Source: Stieleria mannarensis (GTDB taxonomy: Bacteria > Planctomycetota > Planctomycetia > Pirellulales > Pirellulaceae). Taken from it: a stretch of 64,000 nt of DNA. Both the position numbers and the translations under genes were made by a program. Below are positions 10,028-19,252 of this stretch, piece after piece (within the stretch, counting starts at the first letter, position 1; each line of letters starts with the position of its first letter). The notes under the pieces are model-generated. The model worked only from the letters and a program-made list of their open reading frames with translations. It did no database searches and was not told the DNA's origin. The DNA is taken from contig NZ_JACEHH010000020.1 of assembly GCF_014154935.1 (NCBI RefSeq), positions 1 to 64,000 on the forward strand, given 5' to 3'.

Positions 10028-10944
10028 TGAAACGCCGCGTATCCAATCAAGGCGATAGTTTCGACTTGTTCCTTGACACGATTTGCAACACGTTCGGGGG
10101 CATCGTATTCTTGGCCATCTTGGTGGCACTCCTGGCGAAAATCCGTCATGACCCGAGCGGCACGGAAACGACCGAACATCCGGTCACGCCGTTGATGATG
10201 CGAACTTTGGAGCTTGAACTCACTCATCAACAGAGCCGCTTACGCGATTTGCAAAACGTTCGTGACGCGTTGCCCGAAGCCCCAATCGACTCCAACGTAG
10301 CCGAGATCGTTGATCGCAGCGAAGAACTGAAGGACGTTTCTGCGGCCGAAAAACATCTCGTCGAGCGGCGGCAGGAGCTTGGTGAAAAGTTGATCGACAT
10401 CACCGCGGAAACTGCCGCGATTCCCGACCAAGTGGAACAAGCTGAGAGTGAACTCGAAGAAGTAACCATAGAGCTAGCAACCACGAAAGCCGAATGGCAA
10501 GTCGTTCGAGCAAAAAAGGCAAAGACGATGCAGGTTCCGCTCGAACGCCAGGGTGCGGGATCACGCGGTATCATTTTACTTTCTCGCGAAGAACTGTTCC
10601 TGGTCGCGTCGCCAGACGACGACCAAGGCGAATTCTTCAACAAACACGTCGTTTCCGTACCGATCCCCGGGTCGGGGTCAGACGGTTACGAAATCAAGCC
10701 GCGCTTCGGCAAAGGGATCACCTTGGGCAGCGAGAAGTCGATTATCGCCATTCGCGAAACCGCCCGTCGTCTGTCACGCAAAGACAGCACGCTGATTATC
10801 GCCGTCTACCCTGACAGTTATCACCATTTCGGACCGGTCCGCGACGCATTCAAATCGTTCGGTATGAACTACGAACTATGGGTTCAAGGCGATGGCGAAC
10901 CGCTCCAAGTCTTTTATGGCAACGGCCGAAACCGGGTTCAATAG
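10024..10944 (+). CDS. ExbD/TolR-like single-pass partner, second paralogue
   Basis: The 306-residue protein repeats the plan of its neighbour. It has a short N-terminus, one transmembrane helix (about 19-39) entered by Asp18 in DLFLDTICNTFGG, a coiled coil of about 100 residues, and a C-terminal globular domain (about 175-306). The helix and the periplasmic domain differ clearly from the first paralogue, so this is not a recent duplication. Its ATG overlaps the previous stop by 4 nt. ExbB5D2 and MotA5B2 complexes contain two copies of the small subunit, so two genes suggest a heterodimeric pair. It is the last of the tightly packed genes; 124 nt separate it from the protease gene. Confidence 0.75.
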   Translation: MMKRRVSNQGDSFDLFLDTICNTFGGIVFLAILVALLAKIRHDPSGTETTEHPVTPLMMRTLELELTHQQSRLRDLQNVRDALPEAPIDSNVAEIVDRSEELKDVSAAEKHLVERRQELGEKLIDITAETAAIPDQVEQAESELEEVTIELATTKAEWQVVRAKKAKTMQVPLERQGAGSRGIILLSREELFLVASPDDDQGEFFNKHVVSVPIPGSGSDGYEIKPRFGKGITLGSEKSIIAIRETARRLSRKDSTLIIAVYPDSYHHFGPVRDAFKSFGMNYELWVQGDGEPLQVFYGNGRNRVQ

Positions 10945-11068
10945 GGCTGACAGGAATCAAGCGCGCTCTCCAAACTTCCACGTTTGCTAAACGGTCCAAC
11001 AGTCTCTAGACTCTGCACAACACGCCCCGCCCGGTTGAGGAGGGCGCCGCACACCCGAAGGCCCCGGC

Positions 11069-12886
11069 ATGCCCCGTCACCCTGTCATCATTGAACCGTC
11101 TCAAATTATCAAGCGATCCTTGCGTCACTACATCACGATATGGCTCGCTTTCTCGGTGGTAATGGCGAGCCCGACGTCGGCACAAAACCTGTCTCAGCAG
11201 CGTACTTGGACCGACGTGAGTGGCCGGTATTCGGTCGACGCTCAAATGGTTGACTTCGACGAAACTGCCGTCAAACTTGACGCCGGCAAACGGACCGTCG
11301 TGCTACCAAGAAACAAGCTCAGCGCAGCGGACCGCGACTACATAGAAGCTTGCGACATTATTCGCCAATCGGCCATTCAAGCTCGCCAGATTGCTTCGCA
11401 ACTTGAAACCGATAATTTGCGAGACGCTTCGTTGATGACGGCCCTCGAAGCAATCAGCAAGTCGTCGCCCGAAGGGGTCGTCTCGGACTTCTACCTCGGC
11501 GGTCTCAAGCCGGTTCAAACGCGAAAGGAAGCGGAGATCAAGGAAGCGATACGGATCAACCAGCGAGCCATTACGGCGATCAAGAAAGTTCAACAGCATT
11601 TCCCCGGTGTTCACGCTAAAACGCTCGCCTCTGTCTACAACAACCAAGCCGTTGTCGCGGCTCGCAACGGCAGTGCCGAAGGCTTCGCCAATTTTCTCAA
11701 ACTGTCTGGCGAAGCCACACCGGGGACCTTGTCTTTCGCCGCACACCACAACGCATCGCTGCTGCTGTCGACCAAGATTGATCTCGGGGGTGCCGGTCAC
11801 ACGCTCTCGACCGTGATCGGACTTGGCGATCCCGAACCCGGACCACCGGTCCAGAGTCGATTGCTATACACCTTCGCTCATGATCCGTTTCGCTTTGAGA
11901 TGAATCCTGCAAGCACGGATTCATCGGACGACCCGGGTGATGATTCCATGGAAACGTCCGGCAATACCGCTCCGGTCAATCTCGATGACCTGAGTCTGGT
12001 CAGTTCGGGTAGTGCGTTCTTGTTAACTCCCCATCACGCGATGACCAACCGTCATGTCGTCAAAGACGTTGAAGCGTTTTTGTTGACCAACGATCAAGGA
12101 TTGGAAGTCAAGGCAACGGTACTGGCTGTCAGCACAGATGCCCACATTGATCTGGCAATCTTGAAGCTTGACCGGCCGCTCGATATCGATCCGATGCCAA
12201 TCCGCGAAAGCAATCCCCGACAGGAAGAAGAAATCGTTGCACTGGGATACCCGCTCCCTGGGCGTTACGAGCCATCGCTGATGTCCAATCGCGGTAGCAT
12301 CAGCAAGTTCATGACCGATGGGAAGAGCATGCTGCATACCGCGACCGTTGAACCTGGAAATAGCGGCGGTCCGTGTGTCGATCTTTCCGGTCAAGTCGTG
12401 GGGGTTAATTACGCGACAGACCATCAAAATGAAGTCCGAAACTACGCCGTGCTGCCCATGGACGCTGCCAAGTTCGCTAAAGCCTGCGGTATCGAACTTC
12501 CTGGCCCGATCTCGGCAGCCTACGCGACATTTGCCGACACGATTGAAGCCTGTCGCGAAGCGGTCATGATGGTGCATTGTTACAAGTCCGTTCGTCTTTC
12601 CTCGTCGTCGGACCGTTCGGCAAGCGGATCATACGGCGGTGGTCGAACGGCGACTCAGTATTCCTTGATAGCTGATGATTGTTGTTTGTGGTGTGGAGGC
12701 AGAACGTACGTCACCTGTCCGAATTGTATCAAGGGAAAGACCAGCGTTCGCCAAGTGGTCATTGTTGGCCGCTCGCTTGATGGTAGCCCGATTACCGCTC
12801 CCAAAACCTTTAAGCGGGACTGCCCTCGTTGTAAACTCGGAAAAGTCGCGTGTCCGGCGTGCGGTGGTACCGGAAATATTCGCTGA
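11069..12886 (+). CDS. Exported SHD1-trypsin-like protease with DnaJ-type zinc ribbon
   Basis: This 605-residue protein begins with a basic stretch and a signal peptide (about 20-39, ending TSAQ). An SHD1-type domain follows (about 45-93; WTDVSGRYSVDAQ, LPRNKLSAADRDYI), then a helical middle part. A trypsin-like domain (about 305-475) has His329 (NRHVV), Asp361 (HIDLAILKL) and Ser432 (GNSGGP). The C-terminus has CxxC pairs with CPACGGTG, a DnaJ-like zinc ribbon (about 555-603). The fold resembles Deg/HtrA-type proteases but has no PDZ domain. It lies 124 nt after the proton-channel genes on the same strand, and a hairpin after its stop suggests it closes the block. It could be the processing or effector component. 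Confidence 0.82.
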   Translation: MPRHPVIIEPSQIIKRSLRHYITIWLAFSVVMASPTSAQNLSQQRTWTDVSGRYSVDAQMVDFDETAVKLDAGKRTVVLPRNKLSAADRDYIEACDIIRQSAIQARQIASQLETDNLRDASLMTALEAISKSSPEGVVSDFYLGGLKPVQTRKEAEIKEAIRINQRAITAIKKVQQHFPGVHAKTLASVYNNQAVVAARNGSAEGFANFLKLSGEATPGTLSFAAHHNASLLLSTKIDLGGAGHTLSTVIGLGDPEPGPPVQSRLLYTFAHDPFRFEMNPASTDSSDDPGDDSMETSGNTAPVNLDDLSLVSSGSAFLLTPHHAMTNRHVVKDVEAFLLTNDQGLEVKATVLAVSTDAHIDLAILKLDRPLDIDPMPIRESNPRQEEEIVALGYPLPGRYEPSLMSNRGSISKFMTDGKSMLHTATVEPGNSGGPCVDLSGQVVGVNYATDHQNEVRNYAVLPMDAAKFAKACGIELPGPISAAYATFADTIEACREAVMMVHCYKSVRLSSSSDRSASGSYGGGRTATQYSLIADDCCLWCGGRTYVTCPNCIKGKTSVRQVVIVGRSLDGSPITAPKTFKRDCPRCKLGKVACPACGGTGNIR

Positions 12887-12888
12887 TC

Positions 12889-12920
12889 ACCGACAAGAGA
12901 AAATTGTCGGTCTTGATTTT
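12889..12920 (+). terminator. Probable rho-independent terminator
   Basis: A perfect 8-bp stem (ACCGACAA at 12889-12896, TTGTCGGT at 12904-12911) with a 7-nt loop is followed by a T-rich tail. It starts 3 nt after the protease stop codon and probably ends the transcript of the GTPase block. Confidence 0.6.
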
Positions 12921-13698
12921 CCGCCCACAACACCCGGCTTGACCACACAATAACGTCGAGTGCGTCGCCGCGAGGCAAGGGTGGTGTGATGGCAAAGCGG
13001 GTTCCGATGTTGAAGCGGTTGCTGACCTGTGCGATCACCTCGAATACGCCCAGCAAACCGGGGATGGTGATCTCGACGTTTTGTGGTGACGTCAGATCGG
13101 CTCCCTGCGATTTGCACAGCCCAAGTGGCAGACGCTTTGGCGTGCAAAGCTATCGCCAGCTTCGAGAATCCACTGGCCGTAGTTCATCAGCGATCCAAAC
13201 GCTGCAGCGTCTTGAACTCTTGTGGCACATGGCGGATCGAAGGACGCCTGGCGAACGTGACTTGCGAGGTGTGATCCAGCGGTTCATTCTTTTAGCAAAA
13301 GACTGAATCCGTTGACCACAATTCGCGCGATCGCTTGGGAGTCGAGCGGAAATGGAACTCAGAGACACCCCAGTGAGATCAAAACGCAGTATCCGGGGCA
13401 GCGCCGATGAACTGCGTGCTGAAGACGTTTGAAGCTGCTGCCGGCGCATCGGTTAGGCCACAAACACGAAGCGTGATTTTGGACTGCGGTGGTGATCAAT
13501 GTCTGCGGCGCCGTTGCGTTGGTCACGCATCCCATAATGTTGACACGCCGACACAGCCACTGCGGCTACTACGCCACACCGTTCCGATGAATCTTCGGAT
13601 TGGTGAAAAGCAGTCGCCGGCCGCCCGGGCCAGGAAGCGACACCTGGGCAGATAGAACGCTTACGCATCTCGAGCGACTTTAAAGCTTCTGCTCTTGA
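12921..13698. other. Stretch without a recognisable intact gene
   Basis: No frame gives a convincing protein here. On the - strand a coding-like stretch of about 70 codons (roughly 12913-13140, regular mixture of hydrophobic and charged residues) lacks a plausible start and a recognised domain. It may be a gene remnant. The part from 13450 to 13698 is the tail read after the glycosyltransferase fragment at 13699-13944 breaks off and has no recognisable content. Confidence 0.5.
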
Positions 13699-13944
13699 TT
13701 TACCTGTAGCGTGTTCCAGACCCGCGCGAACGGCCGAGGTTTTTCCACCATTTTGTGACCGAAGAATCACGCGTGTGCGTTTATCTTGGTGCGCTTTGAG
13801 GAACTCTGTTGTTCCATCGCTGGATCCGTCATCGACTACAATCAGTTCGTAATCCGATAAGCCCGATTTCGGGAACTGTGACAAAACCTGTTCGATCGTT
13901 CCACGCTCGTTGTAGACGGAGATAATCACGGACAGTTCAGGCAT
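13699..13944 (-). pseudogene. Truncated family 2 glycosyltransferase
   Basis: From ATG 13944 the frame encodes 82 residues of a GT-A glycosyltransferase N-terminus. These include MPELSVIISVYNE, the nucleotide-binding VVDDGSSDG, and a segment ending AVRAGLEHATGK. Similarity then stops and the frame continues through unrelated, arginine-rich sequence to 13453. Intact family members need at least 230 residues and the downstream DxD and acceptor regions, so this copy cannot be functional. It lies 88 nt downstream of the frameshifted membrane glycosyltransferase on the same strand, so the two probably once formed a lipid-linked sugar transfer operon (dolichyl-phosphate mannose synthase type). Confidence 0.75.
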
Positions 13945-14031
13945 CAACGAATCCAACCGATTGGTGTCAGCGATAACGCATAAATTTAGACGCATGAATG
14001 CGGACGACGGAGAACCATAAACCGCGTTCCG

Positions 14032-15773
14032 CTACTGTTCCTTCTTCGACTTTTGTGAACGACGTGCAGGCGAGAGAATCATTTCGTCCGTCACATAGAA
14101 AATCCTCAGCGTTGGTGAGGGTTGCTCTGCAGGCGTGTGGGTGCGAAACCACTGGCCCTCTGGTCGGGAGTAGGGCTGGGCGAACACGGCCCACCAACCT
14201 GCGCGGAGCGGCGCATACCCTTCCGTCGAACGTGCGAGTTGGTCGGTTGATTGCGAATCGGCTTGCACCCCGAGCCGAGAAAGGTTGATCATGTCGGTTG
14301 AGTAAAGGACATGAAGGGGACGTTTGTCTGGGTTGCGTTTTTGCCAATCAATCAGGCTGTACAGATCTTGCCCCCAGTCCAGATTGCTGTCACTCAACAA
14401 TTTCCAGCCGTTTTTTGGCCCGCCAAAGGCATAGGAAAAAAACTGTAGCTGCGGGGCATGACAGACAGACTTGCAACGACGAACGCTAGGACCAAAAAAC
14501 ACTTCACTTTGCGTGTCGGTGAATTTGATGTGAAGGCAGCGGCGGCAAGCAAATAGACCGCAGGTAGTGCTGGCAAAACATATCGCAAGTGCATGTTGAA
14601 CCCCGTTTCCGCGCTCACCACAATGAAAACCGGAACCGTGATCGCAAACACGACCCAATGAAGTGTGCTGAGGGGATGGGCAGCGCGAAGTTGAGCCCAT
14701 GCTCCAGCTGCGACTAACCCCCACAGCCCAACGGGTTCTTTCATCAGCCAGCCCACCAGATAGTAGTACCACCAACCTCGCGACTGCCATTGGCCGAACA
14801 AGTAGGATTGATAGTGCCCTCCTTCAAAGTCAGCCTTCTGGACGTCCAAGCCTTTGAGTACGTTTTCGGGAAGTGGGATGGGCATTCCGGCGATCACGCG
14901 GAGCCCGGGATGATTGGCAAAGAAATCTTGGATCGATGCGAACGTTGTTGATTTGAACTGGTATTGGGCGAGTGACAGGAAGGTCCTGTCGCCCGCGTAG
15001 ATTAAATGCAAGAAGGTCGTCGCAATGCCGAAGATAACGCACAGCCGGATCCAACGCTGATAGCCGCGAAGGTGATTGTTACCCAACTGTAACGCGAGCA
15101 GTGTGAGCGGTAGAATCGGCAGCAACAAGAACCAAGTGAATTTCACCGAAAACGCGAGGCCGACCGCCGCACCACACGCGAACGTCATGGACCAAGAGGG
15201 ACGCTCCAGCCATCGCGCAAACACGATTGCCACCAGCAACCCACAGACAGCAGCGGGGACATCCGGGACAATCGTCGCCCCGAACGTAAGAATGGACGGT
15301 GAGAAGGCCCAGAGAATTGCAGCGACTGCACCTGCCTGGGGCGAATACAACGTTGCGGCGATGTGCCAGATCAAAAGGGTACCGAGCACGCACCACGGGA
15401 TAGTCGACAATCGTGCGATGTGAAAGAGTTTCAGAGACTCCGTGCCGTTGTCGCGTGAAAATGCTTGCGCTTGGACGAACTCCGTCCGCGCCTGGTAATC
15501 GTCCACCATCCAATCCCTTACCCGGTAGCCGTGCAGACGCACCGGTATCGCGGCTAGGATTCGTGGCAGTGGCGGATTGACTCGATACTGATGAAACGTT
15601 CCCGTTTCCAAGTGGCTGAGCCCAGCCGGCAAGTGCCCCCATTCGTCATAGGTTGGCGTCGTCCGCAAATTAACAAGCACCAATAGGCTGACCTGGATGA
15701 CACAAAGGATCGCGAGGCCCCAAACCGGTGACTTAGTGTCCGAAGTAATCATGAAGCGATTTGGTTTTTCCAT
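14032..15773 (-). pseudogene. GT39-type membrane glycosyltransferase, frameshifted
   Basis: The N-terminal frame (to about 14443) encodes a multi-pass membrane protein with the first-loop TYDEWGH motif typical of GT-C enzymes such as protein mannosyltransferases and ArnT. After a run of seven T on the coding strand (A7 at 14436-14442) homology continues in the next frame with GGPKNGWKLLSDSNLDWGQD, the conserved C-terminal segment of this family, ending at 14032. One extra T in the run would restore a protein of about 580 residues. The change may be a real mutation, transcript slippage or a sequencing error. Start ATG 15773 or 15752; both overlap the upstream broken gene by up to 41 nt. Confidence 0.75.
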
Positions 15774-17079
15774 CGTTGGGATCAGGCGAGAGGCCTGGCT
15801 CACCAATCCCCCATCGAGAGGAGGTCCTCGTGGAAAAATTTTCGGTCGATATAAAAGTTTGTTGACCGTTGCTATCGGTGATCATGGAGTTGGGAGTGAA
15901 ACCGCCGTTCGACGGGAGGCAGCGAAAAGCGGCATGATGCAATTGGGCGGCCAGCGCGATTTGTCGGCCATGGTTCAAACAGGTATTTTTTCGCGACGCT
16001 TCTCGCGCCGATTGAACACCCGGAAGGGCGATCGCAAGCACAATTGAAACAATCGACAGTGCGACAAGGAGTTCGATCAGGGTGAACCCCCTGGTCGCTC
16101 GCGTCTGCGTAGCAATCTTTGCCCCCACCCGGTCCTGTTCACGTTGCTGTTTGTACGCAAAATACAAGGCACCAAGCAGGAATAGCAGGGCAACGCCGAT
16201 TAGCATTGCGGTGAATGACCAACCGCCGCCCGTCGAGAATCCAACTTCGGGGACGCCGTAGTGCTCCAGCGTAAACACTTCGGCTGGCGGCGGTTCGAAC
16301 GAATGGGCCTGGGTGACATGCTCGCTGCGTGAGTACTCCGTCGTGCCATTAATGACGTATCGTTTCTCGATTCGGCTGGGGATCGTCTCACCGAACTCCT
16401 CGTCGTACTCCAAAATGATCGTGGATGGGCGTGTTCCATCTCGCCATTGGTAGTCGATCCGCTCGATGCGGTATTGATGTGCGGGATTCACTTGAACTTT
16501 GAGCAGATCAAATTGCTTGTCGTTCGAAAGGTCTTCCAGTTGGAATGTCGCCGTCTCTTCGGCGGCTGTTCCCGTGCTGAGTTTCCAATCAGAAAACCTG
16601 TAACTGGCCGGCTGATCATACATCGTGGCCAAATCTGAATTGCCGACAAAGATCGAATCACACAAACGGTACGCGCTCGTCGCCATTTCCGTCATCAACG
16701 CTTCTGAGACGTCTTCGCTAGGCTCAGCGTAGACGAGACTCCAATCGGAGGCGTCCCCCGCTTTTTCCAGGCCGTAGAATGCGGCCCCCGTCCGAATCCT
16801 CACTCTTGCTGGGGTTTCTGTCAGTTTCCCCGCGATACGAGAATGACCTCCTGCCGTGACGAGTTTTTCGCCATCTCTCTGAGTCAAGCGTGAACAGTTT
16901 TCGCAGGTCAGCTTGCCGTTGAGCCACGAAGTGAACGAAACCTCAATCGTGCCTGTTTCAGCACGGCTAAGAATCGATCACCCGCTTTGAACGGCTTCTT
17001 CCGGTACGTCTGATGCTTTAAGTGTTGCCACACTGAAACAACAGAGTAACGCCGATTGATAAAGAAATATCGTGCGCAT
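15733..17079 (-). pseudogene. Exported protein fused to prepilin-like domain, in-frame TGA
   Basis: ATG 17079 opens a good signal peptide (MRTIFLYQSALLCCFSVATLKA), but the frame meets TGA at 16980-16978 after 33 codons. The same frame then stays open for 415 codons. That part has an exported domain of about 200 residues of unknown function, a transmembrane helix (about 16140-16210), and a DUF1559/type IV prepilin motif GFTLIELLVALSIV near residue 331 with QSAREASRKNTC after it. DUF1559 proteins continue for about 250 residues; this one ends about 115 residues after the motif. A point mutation (for example CGA to TGA) explains the stop. The prepilin motif in mid-protein is also unusual. Confidence 0.7.
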
Positions 17080-17518
17080 GTCTAACCTACCGAGGAGCCT
17101 ATTTAGCGGAATCCCGAATGAATTCAGTTCTTACCTACCGCATTGTTCGCTCTTGATTGTCTTGAGAGATAGGCACTCATCCAAACGGACCATTAGCTCG
17201 CGACGCTTAGTGTGCTAGTGTGCTAGTGGGATAGTGTTGGCATGGGGGTTCGCGCGGCGTTTGTCAAGCAGCGGTGATTTGAGATGCCAGCGGGAATGAG
17301 AAACCGCCGGGGTCTGTCCCCGGCAAATTTGTTATTCGTGCAATTCGTGTGATTCGTGGACAACTTTTTCAAGCCCTATGAGTCAACCGGCGGACACAGG
17401 ATTCCGTGCCGATTTGTCCAGGGGGTGGCGGAGGATAGATCCGTCGAAGTGGATGACCCATCCTTTGCGAATGTGCACTCGATTGCGATCGTTGTGAGCA
17501 CGCGATAAAATGCAACCA
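17080..17518. other. Intergenic stretch with short tandem repeats
   Basis: No gene seen. It holds GTGCTAGT repeated around 17212-17228 and three direct ATTCGTG units around 17335-17356. It lies upstream of the broken - strand genes and next to the inverted-repeat element at 17521. Confidence 0.5.
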
Positions 17519-17520
17519 CT

Positions 17521-17657
17521 TAGCTGGACAGCGCCACTTTGGCGTAGCTACGCTCGCCAGAGCGTGGAAAACCCCGGGGATCCACCTTCTGGCGAAGGTA
17601 GCTACGTTCGACCCGCGATTCACGGTGTTTCTTGAGCAAAGTGGCGCTGTCCAGTTA
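17521..17657. repeat. MITE-like inverted-repeat element, copy 1
   Basis: The 137-bp element is bounded by 20-bp inverted repeats (17521-17540 and 17638-17657) that match at 19 of 20 positions. Inside are two small hairpins: CGCTCGCCAGAGCG (17551-17564) and ACCTTCTGGCGAAGGT (17584-17599). Related copies lie at 40669-40760 (partial) and 53540-53676 (opposite orientation). It has no coding capacity. A non-autonomous transposable or REP-like element is the likely explanation. Confidence 0.75.
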
Positions 17658-17659
17658 GG

Positions 17660-18044
17660 CTCTGTTTGAAAAGTCGGCGTGAGCGCAGGCGGGGCGAGCA
17701 TCAGTGCTGGTGTGCAGGCTTTAGCCCAATACCGCAAATTTAAGTGTCGTTTTCTCTGGGGAGGGCCCGTACGTAGGCTCGCGCCAAACGGCTGATATTC
17801 GTTTGACGTCAGCCGGTTCGCGCCAGCGTCTGGCCTTACCTTGGCGGAATCGCCTAATGGCTAGACACCAACGCTTATCCCCATTCCATTCACCCCCGCC
17901 CCCTTTTCACGACGAATTGCCATGGCCTGATCGTTTTCAGGCAGAGCCTAGTTGGAGGGCTTGAACTCTGTGTGGCCCAGCTGGAGCACCGTGCCAAGTG
18001 AAACGTCGAAGGGATCCGGTGGGCGTCAAGAAGGAGAGTTCGTG
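17660..18044. other. Intergenic stretch before the FGE-like gene
   Basis: No gene is recognised. A Shine-Dalgarno-like AAGGAG at 18031-18036 sits 8 nt before the ATG at 18045. The promoter was not identified. Confidence 0.4.
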
Positions 18045-19199
18045 ATGAATTTGTCGACTCGCGTTGCATTGACGGTGGCCCTGTTCGCTTCCTGCACCTT
18101 TGCCGGTGGGCCGGAAACGCGTTTGGTGCCGGAACGGCCGGCTGAGGGGCGGTTTGTGGAGACGGCGCAGGGGTTCATGGTCGCGTACGATCAGCCGATC
18201 CCCGGATCGAATGTCGTGATCGAAATGGTGCCGGTCCCCGGTGGGACGGTGACGATTCAGCCCCCGCCATCGATGGAGCAGGTCGACGAATATGGCAAGC
18301 CGCTGACGACCGAACCGCCGGCAGGTACAGCGCAACAGGTTTCTTTTGGCCCGTTCTGGATCGGCAAGTACGAGATCACGATGGAGCAGTACCTGCCTTA
18401 TCGTCAGCTGTACTACCGGCAAAAGAAGGACGCACTGGAAGGAATCAATCAAGCGAATTCGCCGACCGATGTCGATGCGGTGACGGGGCCGACCGATGTT
18501 TATGACCCCGACTACAACTTCGAATACTCCGACGCGCCGGATTCCCCGGTGCCGACGGTCAGCCAATTTGCCGCGCGGCAGTACACCAAGTACCTGACGT
18601 TGCTGACCGGACAAACCTATCGGCTGCCGCTGCGGAGCGAGTGGCAGCACGCCTGCCTGGCCGGCAGTGATTCACGCTACTGTTTCGGAGACGATGCGAC
18701 GCGGTTGGGCGAATTTGCCGTCTACCTGGCGAACACCTCGGACGATTCATTATCGCTGCGCGTGGGCACGAAGAAGCCGAACGTTTGGGGGCTCTATGAC
18801 GTCCACGGCAATGTTGCCGAGTTGGTGATCGAAGACACGGCGGTCACGGGCTTGCGCGAAGGGCATGTCGCGTGCGGCGGCGATCGTGACAGCTCCGCTG
18901 CCGAGTGCACGGCGGAATCGATCGTTCGCACGACCGAAGCCTGGTGGGACGAAGATCCAGATTTCCCACGCAGTTCGTGGTGGATGACGTCCGAAGCGAG
19001 CCGCACGACAGGGTTTCGCATCATCTCGCCGCTTGATCCGATGACCGACGCCCAGAAACAGGCCTACTGGGATGCCGACAGCCAGCAGCTGGCCGAAGAC
19101 GTGCAATCACGGTTGCAAGATGGTCGCGGCAGCCTGGGCCGAGTGACGCCGCCGCGGCCGACCACGCGGCGGATCGACTCGCCAAATTTGGAAAAATAA
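18045..19199 (+). CDS. Exported formylglycine-generating-enzyme-like protein
   Basis: The 384-residue protein has a signal peptide (about 1-20) and an FGE-sulfatase/SUMF1-type domain (about 55-360). Family motifs are visible: PVPGG, FWIGKYEITMEQY, TYRLPLRSEWQHAC, GLYDVHGNVAELV and the closing TGFRIISP. The two C-terminal redox cysteines used by true formylglycine-generating enzymes are not present in the SSWWMTSEASR segment, so it is probably a C-type-lectin-like binding or structural relative. Planctomycetes encode many sulfatases, including two in this window, but they lie far from this gene. The ATG at 18045 is chosen for its AAGGAG site and signal peptide; an in-frame upstream start would add residues before the signal. 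Confidence 0.8.
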   Translation: MNLSTRVALTVALFASCTFAGGPETRLVPERPAEGRFVETAQGFMVAYDQPIPGSNVVIEMVPVPGGTVTIQPPPSMEQVDEYGKPLTTEPPAGTAQQVSFGPFWIGKYEITMEQYLPYRQLYYRQKKDALEGINQANSPTDVDAVTGPTDVYDPDYNFEYSDAPDSPVPTVSQFAARQYTKYLTLLTGQTYRLPLRSEWQHACLAGSDSRYCFGDDATRLGEFAVYLANTSDDSLSLRVGTKKPNVWGLYDVHGNVAELVIEDTAVTGLREGHVACGGDRDSSAAECTAESIVRTTEAWWDEDPDFPRSSWWMTSEASRTTGFRIISPLDPMTDAQKQAYWDADSQQLAEDVQSRLQDGRGSLGRVTPPRPTTRRIDSPNLEK

Positions 19200-19252
19200 A
19201 GCGCTCCAATGCATCGGAAAAGTTGTCTTGGGAAATGTGTGATATTTAGAAT

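Noticed and set aside
253-12886. A Zorya-type anti-phage system (channel plus single-pass partners)
   Set aside because: The small subunits lack an OmpA/MotB-type peptidoglycan-binding domain that I can recognise, and no ZorC, ZorD or ZorE-like nuclease or helicase gene is present. The GTPase/GAP1 pair is not part of Zorya.
16978-16980. TGA read as selenocysteine in the exported/prepilin fusion
   Set aside because: No SECIS-like hairpin was recognised after the stop, the family has no selenoprotein members that I know, and the gene is also truncated at its end.
12921-18044. A genomic island or prophage border
   Set aside because: No integrase, transposase, tRNA target or attachment repeat was seen; gene decay alone does not show transfer.
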